Assembly (NCBI GenBank): GCA_964371055.1 | Contig: CAYJLF010000019.1 | Span: 1-64,000, forward strand | Direction: 5' to 3' | Length of the DNA stretch: 64,000 nt | Source: CAYJLF01 sp964371055 | GTDB lineage: Bacteria > Eisenbacteria > RBG-16-71-46 > CAIMUX01 | In this document: positions 15,859-24,759 of the stretch, piece by piece | Layout: each line of letters opens with the position of its first letter | How positions within the stretch are numbered: position 1 is the first letter of the stretch | Made by a program: the position numbers and the translations under genes | Notes under the pieces: model-generated | The model's database searches: none | Told to the model about the DNA's origin: nothing | Seen by the model: only the letters and a program-made list of their open reading frames with translations

Positions 15859-15941
15859 ACGCGGTTACCCCGCCGGAGAGCGGAAGTGCGCGACACGGCG
15901 CGAGGGGCCATTCCGGCCCGGCCGGCGCCGCCTGATCGTCG

Positions 15942-16577
15942 ATGGGTCTCTGGCGGGAAGTCCGGGAGATCTGCGCCGGGCCGGCCGTGGACGGGGGAGA
16001 TTCCGCTCCGGCCCGGAGCGCGCGCGAGGTCGCCTTCGTGGTGGAAGCGGCCTCCCTCGGCCCGGGCGATCTTGTCCTCCACCTGGACGCCGGCGGCGGT
16101 TGCCATGCTCGCGCTCTCGTCGAGTGGGGACTCTCCGTGCGATCGCTGGAGGGCGACATCCCGGGGCCGGCCGGGACCGAAGGCGCGGTCGATCAGAGCC
16201 CCATCCGCTCCGCCCTTCTCTACCATGCCACTCTCCTCCCCTTCTGGGAGGTAGAGGAGACGCATCGCGCGCGGCTCCGGCGCCTGCGCGCCCTCCTGGC
16301 GGACGGCGGCCGCATCTGCTTTGGCGATATAGAGTCCTGGAACCGACCGGACCTGGAGCGCGATCGACTGCGCAGCCTGCTGGGGTCGGACGATCGGCCC
16401 GAGGTCCGGCGTCTCGTCTCGCCGCGCGCCCGGTTCACGCATTACACCCCGGTCCAGGTTCGCCTCCTCCTCGAGGCGTGCGGATTCGCGCTCGAGGCGA
16501 CGTACAACCGCTACGCCCCGAGCCTCTTGTACGACTACGATGCGCCGGGGATGATCGTGCTCGCGAGGAAGTCGTAA
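15942..16577 (+). CDS. Methyltransferase-like protein
   Basis: 211-residue protein resembling class I SAM-dependent methyltransferases. A glycine-rich loop VLHLDAGGGCHARALVEWG (about residues 45-63) takes the place of motif I. It is followed by SLEGDIPG, where an acidic residue could bind ribose, then LLADGGRICFGDIESW as motif post-II. The C-terminus has the late-strand motif of ubiE-like enzymes (YTPVQVRLLLEACGFALEAT). Motif I is divergent from the usual DLGCGTG. The substrate is unknown. It is flanked by the hyp and hydrogenase operons on the other strand and ends 36 bases from the protease gene. Confidence 0.6.
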   Translation: MGLWREVREICAGPAVDGGDSAPARSAREVAFVVEAASLGPGDLVLHLDAGGGCHARALVEWGLSVRSLEGDIPGPAGTEGAVDQSPIRSALLYHATLLPFWEVEETHRARLRRLRALLADGGRICFGDIESWNRPDLERDRLRSLLGSDDRPEVRRLVSPRARFTHYTPVQVRLLLEACGFALEATYNRYAPSLLYDYDAPGMIVLARKS

Positions 16578-16613
16578 CGGGCAGCTCGCGGCGCAGGGCG
16601 CAGATGAGCCCGG

Positions 16614-17093
16614 CTACGGCTCCAGCAGTTCCGCGACCTCAGCCTCGATCTCTGTCCGCAGTCCCGGATAGGCCGCCTCCAGGATGGGGCTCAAGGACTC
16701 GCTGAACTGCTCGTGGTCCAGGATCTCGATCGCGAAGATGTGGATCTCTTCGTCCCGCGGCAGAGCCAGGCCCAGGCGCCGGCCCAGTTCCAGGGCAGTG
16801 GCGAAGTTCGCGTCGTGGATGCTGCTGAGATAGCGGGTCTGGCGCAGCGCCTCCGCCGTGAACCGATACCACGACCCCGGCGTCCCACTCTCCGTCCGAA
16901 TGGCGTCCAGCAGGATGACACGATCGTGTCCGGTGAGGAGATCGAGGAGGTTGAGCCCGCCCACGGAGCACTCCGGTCGCCAGCAGACACCGGGCCGGGC
17001 GCCGAGCGAGACCTCGAGGTCCCGGGCCAGTCGGATGCCGATGCCATCGTCAGAGACGATCGGGTTGCCGAGTCCGAGAACCAGCGTAGTCAT
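16614..17093 (-). CDS. [NiFe] hydrogenase maturation protease
   Basis: 159-residue HyaD/HybD/FrcD-type endopeptidase that cuts the C-terminal tail from the large subunit after nickel insertion. It has the family start GLGNPIVSDDGIGIRLA and the likely nickel-sensing residues Asp16, Asp63 (LLDAIRTESG) and His93 (SSIHDANF). The ATG at 17093 follows the large-subunit stop by 8 bases, so it belongs to the same operon and probably processes that subunit, removing 26 residues after His462. Confidence 0.93.
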   Translation of the reverse strand: MTTLVLGLGNPIVSDDGIGIRLARDLEVSLGARPGVCWRPECSVGGLNLLDLLTGHDRVILLDAIRTESGTPGSWYRFTAEALRQTRYLSSIHDANFATALELGRRLGLALPRDEEIHIFAIEILDHEQFSESLSPILEAAYPGLRTEIEAEVAELLEP

Positions 17094-17101
17094 GGGTCGG
17101 G

Positions 17102-18568
17102 TCAGCAGTGCCGCCGGATCTCCTGCCGAAGCTCGCCACCCTGCCAGATCCTCACCTCCAGCGGCATCTCCCCCGGCAGGGTGTGCGTGGCGCAGCTGTA
17201 GCAGGGGTCGAAGGCCCGGAACGCCATTTCGATCATGTTCAGCACCCCCTGGCCAACCTCCTTCCCCGGCTGGATCAGGGCCTGCGCCACTTTCTTCGTC
17301 ACCATCTGGATCGGGGCGTTGTTGTTCGTCGTGCCGACGATCAGGTTCGCCGACGTGCAGATCCCCTTCTCGTCACAGGTGTAGTGGTGCGTCAGCGTGC
17401 CGCGCATCGCCTCGACGATGCCGACCCCCTCCCCCGTGATCCGCTGCGGGACCACCCGGAAGACGGAGCCTGTGATTTCCGGGTCGTCGCAGTAGCGCTG
17501 GAGCATCTCGGCGTTCTGCACCATCTCGACCAGGCGCGCCCAGTGCTGCGCCAGGAGTGCCCGGCAGGGCTTCTGTCCGAGGGTGGAGAACATCTCTTCG
17601 TACGCCTCCTGCGCGCGCGGCGTCGCCATCCGTTCGGCCACATTGAGCCGGCTGAGCGGCGTGGCGCAGTAGAGGCTCGAGTCGATCCCCTCGACGAAAC
17701 CCTTCCAGCCGCGTTGCTTGAGGTAGGGAAACTTGAGGTAGGTCCACGGCTCGACGTGCTCCGCCACGAAGTTCATGTACTCCGACGGCGCGTAGCGGCA
17801 GATCTCCTTCCCTTCAAAGTCGACGACCCGAACCTGCCCGTCGTAGAAGTTGGGGGCGTTCTGGGCGTCGACCAGCCCCATGTTGTGCACCTTCAGCGTG
17901 TACGGGCCGTTCAGGATCAGGTCGACATACTGCGCGTTCGCCAGCACGACGTCGCGGAAGAGCTGCAGCGAGAAGAGAGTGAAGTCGTACAGCTCCTCCA
18001 CCATCGGCCGGATTTCGGCCAGTTCCTCGTGCGACAGCCCCTTGGAGACACCCCCGGGCAGACACCAGACCACGTGCGTCGCGCGCCCGCCCAGGATCGA
18101 CTGGATCTCCTGGGCCATCGCGCGGGCCTTGATCACCCGACCGCCGATCTCGAGGCCGACCTTGGCCACGACGCCGAGAATGTTCCGGGTCGCCGGGTCC
18201 GAATCGGGACCGCAGACGAAGTCAGGGGCGGCCAGGGCGTAGAAGTGCGCGATGTGGCTGTGGATGTAGTGCGCGTGGTAGTACATGTCCCGCAGCTTTG
18301 GCGCCAGCGGCGCGATCTCGCCGCCGAAACAGCCGTCGACCGCCTTGGCGCTCGCCATGTGGTGGCTGGCGGGACAGACGCCGCAGATGCGGGTGACGAT
18401 GCGAGGCAGCTCCTCGATCGGCCGCCCGACGACGAACCGTTCGAAGCCCCTGAGCTCCGGGATCTGGAAGTAGCAATCCTCCACTTTCCCCGCGTCGTCG
18501 AGAAAGATCGTGATCTTGCCGTGTCCTTCCAGGCGCGTGATCGGATCGATCGAGATCGTCCTAGACAT
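17102..18568 (-). CDS. mvhA: [NiFe] hydrogenase large subunit (MvhA-like)
   Basis: 488-residue catalytic subunit of a cytoplasmic group 3c-like hydrogenase. Ni-Fe ligands are Cys62 and Cys65 (RICGVC) and Cys456 and Cys459 (DPCYSCATH). A 26-residue tail after His462 is the expected maturation-protease substrate. The N-terminal signature ITRLEGHGKITIF and the segment ELRGFERFVVGRPIEELPRI resemble F420-non-reducing (Mvh) enzymes. ATG 18568 was chosen over an upstream in-frame start because GAGGAG precedes it and the family begins here. Its start overlaps the small-subunit stop by 8 bases. No twin-arginine signal is seen on the partner, which supports a cytoplasmic location. Confidence 0.95.
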   Translation of the reverse strand: MSRTISIDPITRLEGHGKITIFLDDAGKVEDCYFQIPELRGFERFVVGRPIEELPRIVTRICGVCPASHHMASAKAVDGCFGGEIAPLAPKLRDMYYHAHYIHSHIAHFYALAAPDFVCGPDSDPATRNILGVVAKVGLEIGGRVIKARAMAQEIQSILGGRATHVVWCLPGGVSKGLSHEELAEIRPMVEELYDFTLFSLQLFRDVVLANAQYVDLILNGPYTLKVHNMGLVDAQNAPNFYDGQVRVVDFEGKEICRYAPSEYMNFVAEHVEPWTYLKFPYLKQRGWKGFVEGIDSSLYCATPLSRLNVAERMATPRAQEAYEEMFSTLGQKPCRALLAQHWARLVEMVQNAEMLQRYCDDPEITGSVFRVVPQRITGEGVGIVEAMRGTLTHHYTCDEKGICTSANLIVGTTNNNAPIQMVTKKVAQALIQPGKEVGQGVLNMIEMAFRAFDPCYSCATHTLPGEMPLEVRIWQGGELRQEIRRHC

Positions 18569-19529
18569 GCTGGTGGCTCCTCTGCAGCTGCGATCCCGGC
18601 AGCCCGAACCGGTAGGCATATCCCATGATGTCGGGCAGTCCGTCCAGGATCCGCTCGATCTCGGCCGGGTCCTTGCTGTCGATGATCGAAGCGACCGCGC
18701 TGACCAGTTTCGCCCCCTGGTCCTCCACGTTCGGTGCCGGGCCGTAGCATCCGCGGCACGGCATGCCGCTGTTCGGGCAGCGGACGCCGCAGCCCGACCT
18801 CGTGGCCGAGCCGGCGCAGAGGATCCCCTGCTCCATCAGGCAGAGGTTCGGGTCCTGGATGATCTCCCACGGACGATAGAAGCGGGTGACCTTCTTCTCC
18901 TTCTTCACCCGGCCGCAGTCGTCGCACACCGCCCGGTTCGAGGCGCCGACGACGGCGCCGCCGGGCGGCAGGTTTCCCGACGCGACGACCCGCAGCACCG
19001 CCTTCACCTGATCGGGCGCCGGCGGGCACCCCGGCACGGTGTAGTCCACCTCGACCACGTCGTGGAGCGCGTAGACCCTCCGGTAGAAGACCGGGATCGA
19101 GAGCGTGCCGGCCTCGACTTCGGTCTCCGGGCGCGGCGTCGTCCGGTTGCCTGCCTCGATCGAGGGATTGTTGAGGTACGCCCGCTCGAAGATCTCCTCC
19201 TTGCGGGCCAGGTTCGCCAGGCCGGGGATCCCGCCGAGGTGGGCGCACGAGCCGAAGGCAACCAGAAGCTTGCTCTTCCGGCGGAGCAGCTTCGCGACAT
19301 GTTCGTTTTCGCTGTTGCGCACCGCCCCGTTGAAGAGAGCGAGGTCGAGTTCCCCGTCCGCCATCGCCTCCACGTCGGCGTACTTGCCATCGGCGGCGAT
19401 CGGCCAGAAGCGGATGTCCGCCACCGCCGCCAGTTCCAGGATGAACTCGTTGGTGTCGAGGACGGCGACATCACATCCGCCGCACGCCGCGCCCCAGTAG
19501 AGGGCGATCTGCAGTTTCTTCTGCGTCAT
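18561..19529 (-). CDS. mvhG: [NiFe] hydrogenase small subunit (MvhG-like)
   Basis: 322-residue electron-transfer subunit. The proximal cluster motif WGAACGGCD has Cys16 and Cys19, with further ligands in AFGSCAHLGG and YTVPGCPPAPDQ. The C-terminal half carries many cysteines (CDDCG, then CGVRCPNSGMPCRGCYGP) for medial and distal [4Fe-4S] clusters. No signal peptide is present. ATG 19529 is preceded by GAGAGG. The gene sits between mvhD and mvhA, as in Mvh-Hdr operons, so electrons from H2 should pass through MvhD to the HdrA-like proteins. Confidence 0.94.
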   Translation of the reverse strand: MTQKKLQIALYWGAACGGCDVAVLDTNEFILELAAVADIRFWPIAADGKYADVEAMADGELDLALFNGAVRNSENEHVAKLLRRKSKLLVAFGSCAHLGGIPGLANLARKEEIFERAYLNNPSIEAGNRTTPRPETEVEAGTLSIPVFYRRVYALHDVVEVDYTVPGCPPAPDQVKAVLRVVASGNLPPGGAVVGASNRAVCDDCGRVKKEKKVTRFYRPWEIIQDPNLCLMEQGILCAGSATRSGCGVRCPNSGMPCRGCYGPAPNVEDQGAKLVSAVASIIDSKDPAEIERILDGLPDIMGYAYRFGLPGSQLQRSHQHV

Positions 19530-19532
19530 GCC

Positions 19533-19967
19533 TTACCTCTCCACCAGGTCGGTCTCGAGCGCGGTCCGCACCTGGCACGGCCCCAGCTTCCTGATCTGCT
19601 CCGTCATGTCATTCACGATGTCGGCGAAGCGCTGCCCCTCGCTGGCGCTGACCCACTCGAGGCGAACGCGCTCCGGCTCGATTCCGTAGGCGGCGAGCAG
19701 ACGCTTGAGGAGCGGGTACCGCCGCATCGTCTTGTAGTTCCCCTCGGAGTAATGGCAGTCCCCGGGATGGCAGCCGCAGATCAGAACTCCGTCCGCGCCG
19801 CGGCGGAGCGCCCGGATGACAAAGCTCGGATCGACCCGGGCCGAGCACATCACGCGGATCACCCGCACATTGGCGGCGTATTTGATCCGGCTCGTCCCCG
19901 CGAGATCGGCCCCGGTGTACGAGCACCAGTTGCAGAGGAAACCCACGATCCGCGGTTCGAAGGCCAT
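19533..19967 (-). CDS. mvhD: MvhD-like [2Fe-2S] subunit
   Basis: 144-residue iron-sulphur adaptor of the MvhD/FlpD family. Cysteines lie in FLCNWCSYTG (Cys12, Cys15), VMCSARVDP (Cys40) and LICGCHPGDCHY. In methanogens this subunit links the hydrogenase to HdrA. ATG 19967 overlaps the stop of the upstream HdrA-like gene, so stoichiometric production is likely. In QmoB this domain is fused to an HdrA; here it is a separate polypeptide. Confidence 0.93.
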   Translation of the reverse strand: MAFEPRIVGFLCNWCSYTGADLAGTSRIKYAANVRVIRVMCSARVDPSFVIRALRRGADGVLICGCHPGDCHYSEGNYKTMRRYPLLKRLLAAYGIEPERVRLEWVSASEGQRFADIVNDMTEQIRKLGPCQVRTALETDLVER

Positions 19968-21703
19968 CAGAGCACCCCCTCGATCTGGGCATAGATCTGC
20001 GTGTCGGTGAAATGGCGGGCCTTGATTGCGCCGGACGGGCAGGCGGCCACGCAGGTGCCGCACGCCTTGCACAGCGCGCTGATGACATGGCTCCGCTTCT
20101 TCTCCTCGTCATATTCGATCGCGGCATAGGGGCAGAGCTCGTTGCACATCCGGCAGCCGGAGCAGTAGTCCTCGTTCACCTCCGCAAAGACGGCATCGAC
20201 TTCGATCCGTCCGCGGGCGATCTTGGCCAGGATCCGCGCCGCGGCCGCCCGCGCCTGCGCCACGCTGTCCGGGATGTCCTTCGGCGCCTGGCAGGCCCCG
20301 GCGATGAAGATGCCGTCGGTGGTGGTGGCGACGGGATCGAGCTTCGGATGGCTCTCGATGAACCAGCCGTCCTTGTCCTGGCTGATGTTGACCAGCCGCG
20401 CCACCCGGCCGGCATCCTCCCGCGCCTCCAGGCCGACCATCAGCACCACCATGTCAGCCGGGATCTCCACCTCCTCTCCGCAGAGCATGTCGTGGGCGCG
20501 AATCAGCATCTCGCACTCGTACTTCGGCCCCGCCTGGCGGATCTCCGGATAGGTGTTCTTCTTATACATCAGAAAGATCGTCTTCATCTCGGAGCTGCGG
20601 CGGTAGAAGTCCTCCCAGCCCTTGCCGAAGGCGTGGATATCGATATAGAGGTCGTAGATGAAGCAGTCGGGATAGGCCGACTTGATCTCGTGGCCGTACT
20701 TCAGGGCGGTCATGCAGCAGACCCGCGAGCAGTAGGGATGGAACTGCTCGCTCCGGCTCCCGACACAATGGATGATGGCGACGAACTGCGGCGGCTTCCC
20801 CTGGTCGGTCTGCACCCGACCTTCCCGGAGCATCTTCTCCAGCTCGAAGGAGGTGATGACGTTGGGGAACCAGCCGTACCCGTACGACTCGACCTTCGAC
20901 GCGTCGAACGGCTGGTAGCCGGTGCAGACGATCACGCTGCCGACCGCCGCCTCGCGAAACGACTCGCCGGCGCCGTCTCCGTTCCCGCTCCCGCTCCCCA
21001 CCCGCACACGCGCGGTGAAGTTGCCGACATACCCCTGGAGCTCCACCAGTTCGGACTCCAGCAGGACATCGATCCGGGGGTGCTCGGTCACGCGGGTGAT
21101 GCGGTCCTGCAGCAGGTCCCGGGCGGAATCGAGATAGGGGGCCGTCAGGTCGGTGCGCCCGACGTTGCCGCCGAGGCGATCTTCGCGCTCCACCAGGATG
21201 ACCGGCTGATCGGCCATCGCCAGTTCGAGGGCAGCCGTCAGTCCCGCGATCCCTCCCCCCAACACGAGAGTCGTGGGGTTCATGTCGACATACCGCTTCT
21301 CGAGCGGCTCGTGGAAGGCGACCCGGCGCGCCGCGGCGCGCGTGAGCGCGGCCGCCTTGTCGGTCGCGGCGCGGGGATCATCGTGCACCCAGCTGCACTG
21401 CTCACGGATGTTGGCCATTTCCAGGAAGTACGGATTGATTCCGCCCACGGCGAGCGCCTTGCGGAAAGTCGGCTCGTGCATCCGCGGGCTGCAGGCCGAC
21501 ACCACCACGCGATCGAGCCCCAGATCGCGGATGTCCTGGACGATCATCTCCTGGCCCGGATTGGAGCACATGTACTTGTACGAGCGCGCCACCGCCACCC
21601 CGGGCAGTTCCCGCGCCGCCTGCGCCACCTCGTCGCAGTCCACGACCTTGGCGATGTTGGTGCCGCAGTTGCAGACGTAGACGCCGATCTTGCACTCAGG
21701 CAT
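19967..21703 (-). CDS. hdrA: HdrA-like FAD/Fe-S protein (HdrA-2)
   Basis: 578-residue soluble flavoprotein of the heterodisulfide reductase subunit A family. It opens with the N-terminal cluster motif VYVCNCGTNI, followed by GGGIAGLTAALELA for FAD. The conserved CSRVCCMTALKYGHE is present. Two C-terminal [4Fe-4S] motifs follow: CSGCRMCNELCP and CKACGTCVAACP. It lacks the central CILTPKM segment and the inserted ferredoxin domain that canonical HdrA has. A Gly/Ser/Asn-rich linker lies near residue 255. ATG 21703 is preceded by a strong GGGGGAGAAGAGGG, so the in-frame upstream extension is rejected. It is likely to dock MvhD, its translationally coupled neighbour. Confidence 0.93.
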   Translation of the reverse strand: MPECKIGVYVCNCGTNIAKVVDCDEVAQAARELPGVAVARSYKYMCSNPGQEMIVQDIRDLGLDRVVVSACSPRMHEPTFRKALAVGGINPYFLEMANIREQCSWVHDDPRAATDKAAALTRAAARRVAFHEPLEKRYVDMNPTTLVLGGGIAGLTAALELAMADQPVILVEREDRLGGNVGRTDLTAPYLDSARDLLQDRITRVTEHPRIDVLLESELVELQGYVGNFTARVRVGSGSGNGDGAGESFREAAVGSVIVCTGYQPFDASKVESYGYGWFPNVITSFELEKMLREGRVQTDQGKPPQFVAIIHCVGSRSEQFHPYCSRVCCMTALKYGHEIKSAYPDCFIYDLYIDIHAFGKGWEDFYRRSSEMKTIFLMYKKNTYPEIRQAGPKYECEMLIRAHDMLCGEEVEIPADMVVLMVGLEAREDAGRVARLVNISQDKDGWFIESHPKLDPVATTTDGIFIAGACQAPKDIPDSVAQARAAAARILAKIARGRIEVDAVFAEVNEDYCSGCRMCNELCPYAAIEYDEEKKRSHVISALCKACGTCVAACPSGAIKARHFTDTQIYAQIEGVL

Positions 21704-21717
21704 CCCTCTTCTCCCCC

Positions 21718-22863
21718 TTACGCGATCTGCGGAGCCGGCGCCGGTCGGGCCGCCTGTTCGCGCTCCCGGATCGCCTCCGCCTGCAACTCCGAGAAGTACA
21801 TCGCCAGCGGCCGGTAGGCCAGGTGGGACCACTTGCTGAACGGAACCTCGAGGACCAGCATCGGCACCACGCCCATCATGTGGACCAGGTAGAGAATGTT
21901 GGCCGCGACCGGCAGGCCGGACCGGTGCAGGATGTGCTGGACGACGCCGGTCAGAGCGACGTAGAGCAAGAGGACCAAAAAGACCCAGTCGGTTTCATGC
22001 GAGTGCTTGTAATGCATCTCCTGACGCTTCACGCGTCCCCGCAGGGCGAAGATCGCGGTGAAGACCAGGCCGAGGGAGGCCGCGTAGCCGAAGGCGTGCG
22101 CGCCCCAGCGGATCTCCGGGCCAGCCTGGACCCAGTGGAGGAAGAACATGATCAGGACCAGCATCGTGACGTAGCTGAGCATGAGGATGAGGTGGATCGC
22201 CCAGGGGCGCTTGCGATCGCACTCGCGGTACCGCTTCTGGGTGAAGAAGTGCACCGGCAAGAGCCAGGCTTTCCTCAGGTAGGCGATCGGCGAGACCCGC
22301 AGGGCCGGATCCCGCCCCATCGTGAACCACCACATCCGCGCGCAGTTGACGAGGAGCAGTCCGGCGAGGACGGCGGCCATCGCCCAGTCGAAGAGGTGCA
22401 CCTTTTCCGAGGGGAGGAACGCGCCCTCCCCGTCATAGATGCCGATGTCACCCTGGGAAGATCCAAAGAGGTAGAAACCGAGGCCGGTCAGAAGGGCGAG
22501 CAACAGGATCGCGACGAGTTCGATTCTCCAGGAACGATAAAAGAGCTTCGAGATCCCGGTGAAGTCATACTGCGCGGTCAGCCACCGGCGCATCGCCATC
22601 ATGGTCTCACCGGGCTCCGCCTGCCGCGGACACTGCTCGGAGCACTCCCCGCAGTAGTAGCAGAGCCACGGCTCGAGGTTTCCCCGAAGTTTGTCCTCCA
22701 GGCCCATCTGCAGGTAGCGCATCGACTTGCGGGGGAAGAGAAACGGCTCCTTCGAGAAAGGACAGGTCGCGCTGCAGTTGCCGCAGTGATAGCACTTCGA
22801 AACGTCCTCGGCGCCGTACTTCTCGAGTTCTCCCGCCAGCCTGGGGTTCGCAAACACCGCCAT
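21718..22863 (-). CDS. QmoC-like HdrC-cytochrome b fusion
   Basis: 381-residue membrane protein. The N-terminal ~105 residues are HdrC-like with two [4Fe-4S] motifs, CYHCGNCSATCP and CYYCGECSEQCP. The rest has about six membrane helices, several with histidines that could ligate haem b (AIHLILMLSY, VQHILHR, YLVHMMGV). This order matches QmoC/DsrM-type subunits, which pass electrons to or from the quinone pool. ATG 22863 has GGAGAGAG upstream. It lies between the two HdrA-like genes. It replaces a soluble HdrC, and no HdrB is encoded in the window. The true redox partner is inferred. Confidence 0.9.
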   Translation of the reverse strand: MAVFANPRLAGELEKYGAEDVSKCYHCGNCSATCPFSKEPFLFPRKSMRYLQMGLEDKLRGNLEPWLCYYCGECSEQCPRQAEPGETMMAMRRWLTAQYDFTGISKLFYRSWRIELVAILLLALLTGLGFYLFGSSQGDIGIYDGEGAFLPSEKVHLFDWAMAAVLAGLLLVNCARMWWFTMGRDPALRVSPIAYLRKAWLLPVHFFTQKRYRECDRKRPWAIHLILMLSYVTMLVLIMFFLHWVQAGPEIRWGAHAFGYAASLGLVFTAIFALRGRVKRQEMHYKHSHETDWVFLVLLLYVALTGVVQHILHRSGLPVAANILYLVHMMGVVPMLVLEVPFSKWSHLAYRPLAMYFSELQAEAIREREQAARPAPAPQIA

Positions 22864-22899
22864 CGGGTCTCTCTCCTGCGGGTTGTGTGACCAGACTCC

Positions 22900-24720
22900 T
22901 CAGCGCGCCGCCAGATCGCGGGCCCGCTGTTCGATCAGCTCCAACGGAACCGACCCGCGGCTCTCCCGGCCGCGGCCGCTCACAAGGCTGCGCAGCACCC
23001 TCGCCGCCACGGCCGCGGCCTGCGCCACGGTGTCAGGGATATCCTTCGGCCCCTGGCAGACGCCGGCCACGTAGATCCCGCCGCGTTCGGTCCCGGTCGG
23101 ATCGATGTTGTAGTCCAGCTCGCGGAACCACCCGTCTTCGTCGCACCCGATGCCCAGCAGCTGCCCCAACTCGTCGGCTCCATCGGCCGGCTCGAGGCCG
23201 ACCGCCAGAAGGACCATGTCGACCGGATATTCGAGCACCCGATCGCTCAGAATGTCCTCCCCCTTGATCACCATCCGGCCGTCGCGCTCCAGCACCTTGG
23301 CCGAGCGGCCGCGTACGACATGGACCCCCTCGTCCTTGATCCGCTCGAAGAACTGCTCGTACCCCTTTCCGAACGCACGCATGTCGATGTAGTACTCGTA
23401 GCAGGCCGCCCCGGGCAGCTTCTCCTTCACCAGGTGGGCGAACTTGAGCGAGTACATGCAGCAGACGCGTGAGCAGTAGGGGTTGTAATTCTGGTCGCGC
23501 GACCCCACGCAGTGGATGATCGCCACGCTCTGCGGCTGCGGTCCGTCCGGATCGAAGACCCACTCATCCTGCTTCGTCCGCTTGTTGAACTGCTTCGTCT
23601 TCATCACGATCCGCCCGCCAGTGGGACCGGAGGCGTTGGTCAGCCGTTCGAACTCGAGGGCGGTCAATACGTTCGGGTAGACGCCATAGCCGTACCGTTC
23701 GATGCGGGAGGCATCGAACACCTCGTAGCCGGTGGCGACGACGATGTTCCCGACTTCGATCTCCACGATCTCATCTTTCTCGTCGAAGTGAATCCCTTCC
23801 TTGGCGCATCGCTTGAGGCAGGCGCCGCACTTGCGTCCCTCGCTCTGGAGGTAGAGGCAGTTCTCCGCGTCGACCAGGTACGAATTCGGCACCGCCTGCG
23901 GGAACGGCATGTAGATCGCCCGGCGGGTCGTGATGCCGCCGTCGAACTCGCTGTCGACGCGCACCGGACAGACCTCCATGCAGGCATGGCAGGCGACGCA
24001 GGAACTCGGGTCGACGTAACGGGCGTGCCGCTTCACCTTGACCTGGAACCGCCCCGGGGTCCCGGTCACCTCCGCCACTTCGGCCAGCGTCCACAGGTCG
24101 ATCATCTCGTGCTGGCCCACCGCGACCATCTTCGGCGTCAGGATGCACGCCGCGCAGTCGAGCGTGGGAAACGTCTTGTCGAACATCGCCATGTGTCCGC
24201 CGATCGTCCCGGTACGCTCGAGCAGGATCACCTTCTTGCCGGCATCCGCGATCTCCAGCGCGACCTGGATGCCGGCCACCCCGCCGCCGATCACGAGTGT
24301 GTCGGGGCAGACGTCCGTCGTCTCCGGCACCGCCGCCAGTCCGTAGGGCACGCCATGCACGGCGCAGGCGATGATCGCTTTGGCCCGTTCCGTGGCGAAC
24401 TGCGCGCCGGCCGCGTGCTCGCGGAACGAGGCGAGCTTGACCTCGTCCGCCGAGCGGCCCGCGATCACCATCGCGAGGGTGAAGGCCGGTTTGAAGAAAC
24501 CGGGCGAGTCACCCGCGATGACGATGCGCGTGAGTCCGGCCTCGCGGATCTCCTTCGCCAACTGCTCCGCCCGGAGCAAGGGATCGCGGCCGAGATCGCG
24601 AACCTGGGTCACGCCAGGTAGTCGCGTGGCGTAGTCGGAGAGGATCTTGAGATCGACCGTGCCGACAGGCGCGGTCCCCTTCCAGCAGAGGTACACCCCG
24701 ATCCTTGAGACACCGTTCAT
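22900..24720 (-). CDS. hdrA: HdrA-like FAD/Fe-S protein (HdrA-1)
   Basis: 606-residue flavoprotein, first gene of the hydrogenase-Hdr operon. The N-terminal domain is degenerate, with VYLCWKGTAP where HdrA-2 has VCNCG. FAD-binding GGGVAGIQVALEIA follows, then the canonical DCAACILTPKM segment and an inserted ferredoxin region (CVACHACMEVCP and KCGACLKRCAKEG). CSRVCCMYSLKFAH is also present. There is no C-terminal ferredoxin domain. ATG 24720 was chosen because GAGGA precedes it and the family begins there; a 73-residue upstream extension is rejected. It is similar in parts to QmoA but longer. Confidence 0.92.
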   Translation of the reverse strand: MNGVSRIGVYLCWKGTAPVGTVDLKILSDYATRLPGVTQVRDLGRDPLLRAEQLAKEIREAGLTRIVIAGDSPGFFKPAFTLAMVIAGRSADEVKLASFREHAAGAQFATERAKAIIACAVHGVPYGLAAVPETTDVCPDTLVIGGGVAGIQVALEIADAGKKVILLERTGTIGGHMAMFDKTFPTLDCAACILTPKMVAVGQHEMIDLWTLAEVAEVTGTPGRFQVKVKRHARYVDPSSCVACHACMEVCPVRVDSEFDGGITTRRAIYMPFPQAVPNSYLVDAENCLYLQSEGRKCGACLKRCAKEGIHFDEKDEIVEIEVGNIVVATGYEVFDASRIERYGYGVYPNVLTALEFERLTNASGPTGGRIVMKTKQFNKRTKQDEWVFDPDGPQPQSVAIIHCVGSRDQNYNPYCSRVCCMYSLKFAHLVKEKLPGAACYEYYIDMRAFGKGYEQFFERIKDEGVHVVRGRSAKVLERDGRMVIKGEDILSDRVLEYPVDMVLLAVGLEPADGADELGQLLGIGCDEDGWFRELDYNIDPTGTERGGIYVAGVCQGPKDIPDTVAQAAAVAARVLRSLVSGRGRESRGSVPLELIEQRARDLAAR

Positions 24721-24759
24721 CGGCAAGTCCTCGCGGGTGGTTTGTTGAGAGCGGTAGTA

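Noticed and set aside
16614..24720. Classical soluble HdrABC-MvhDGA complex
   Set aside because: No HdrB (CCG-domain) protein is encoded in the window, and the HdrC module is fused to a membrane cytochrome b-like domain.
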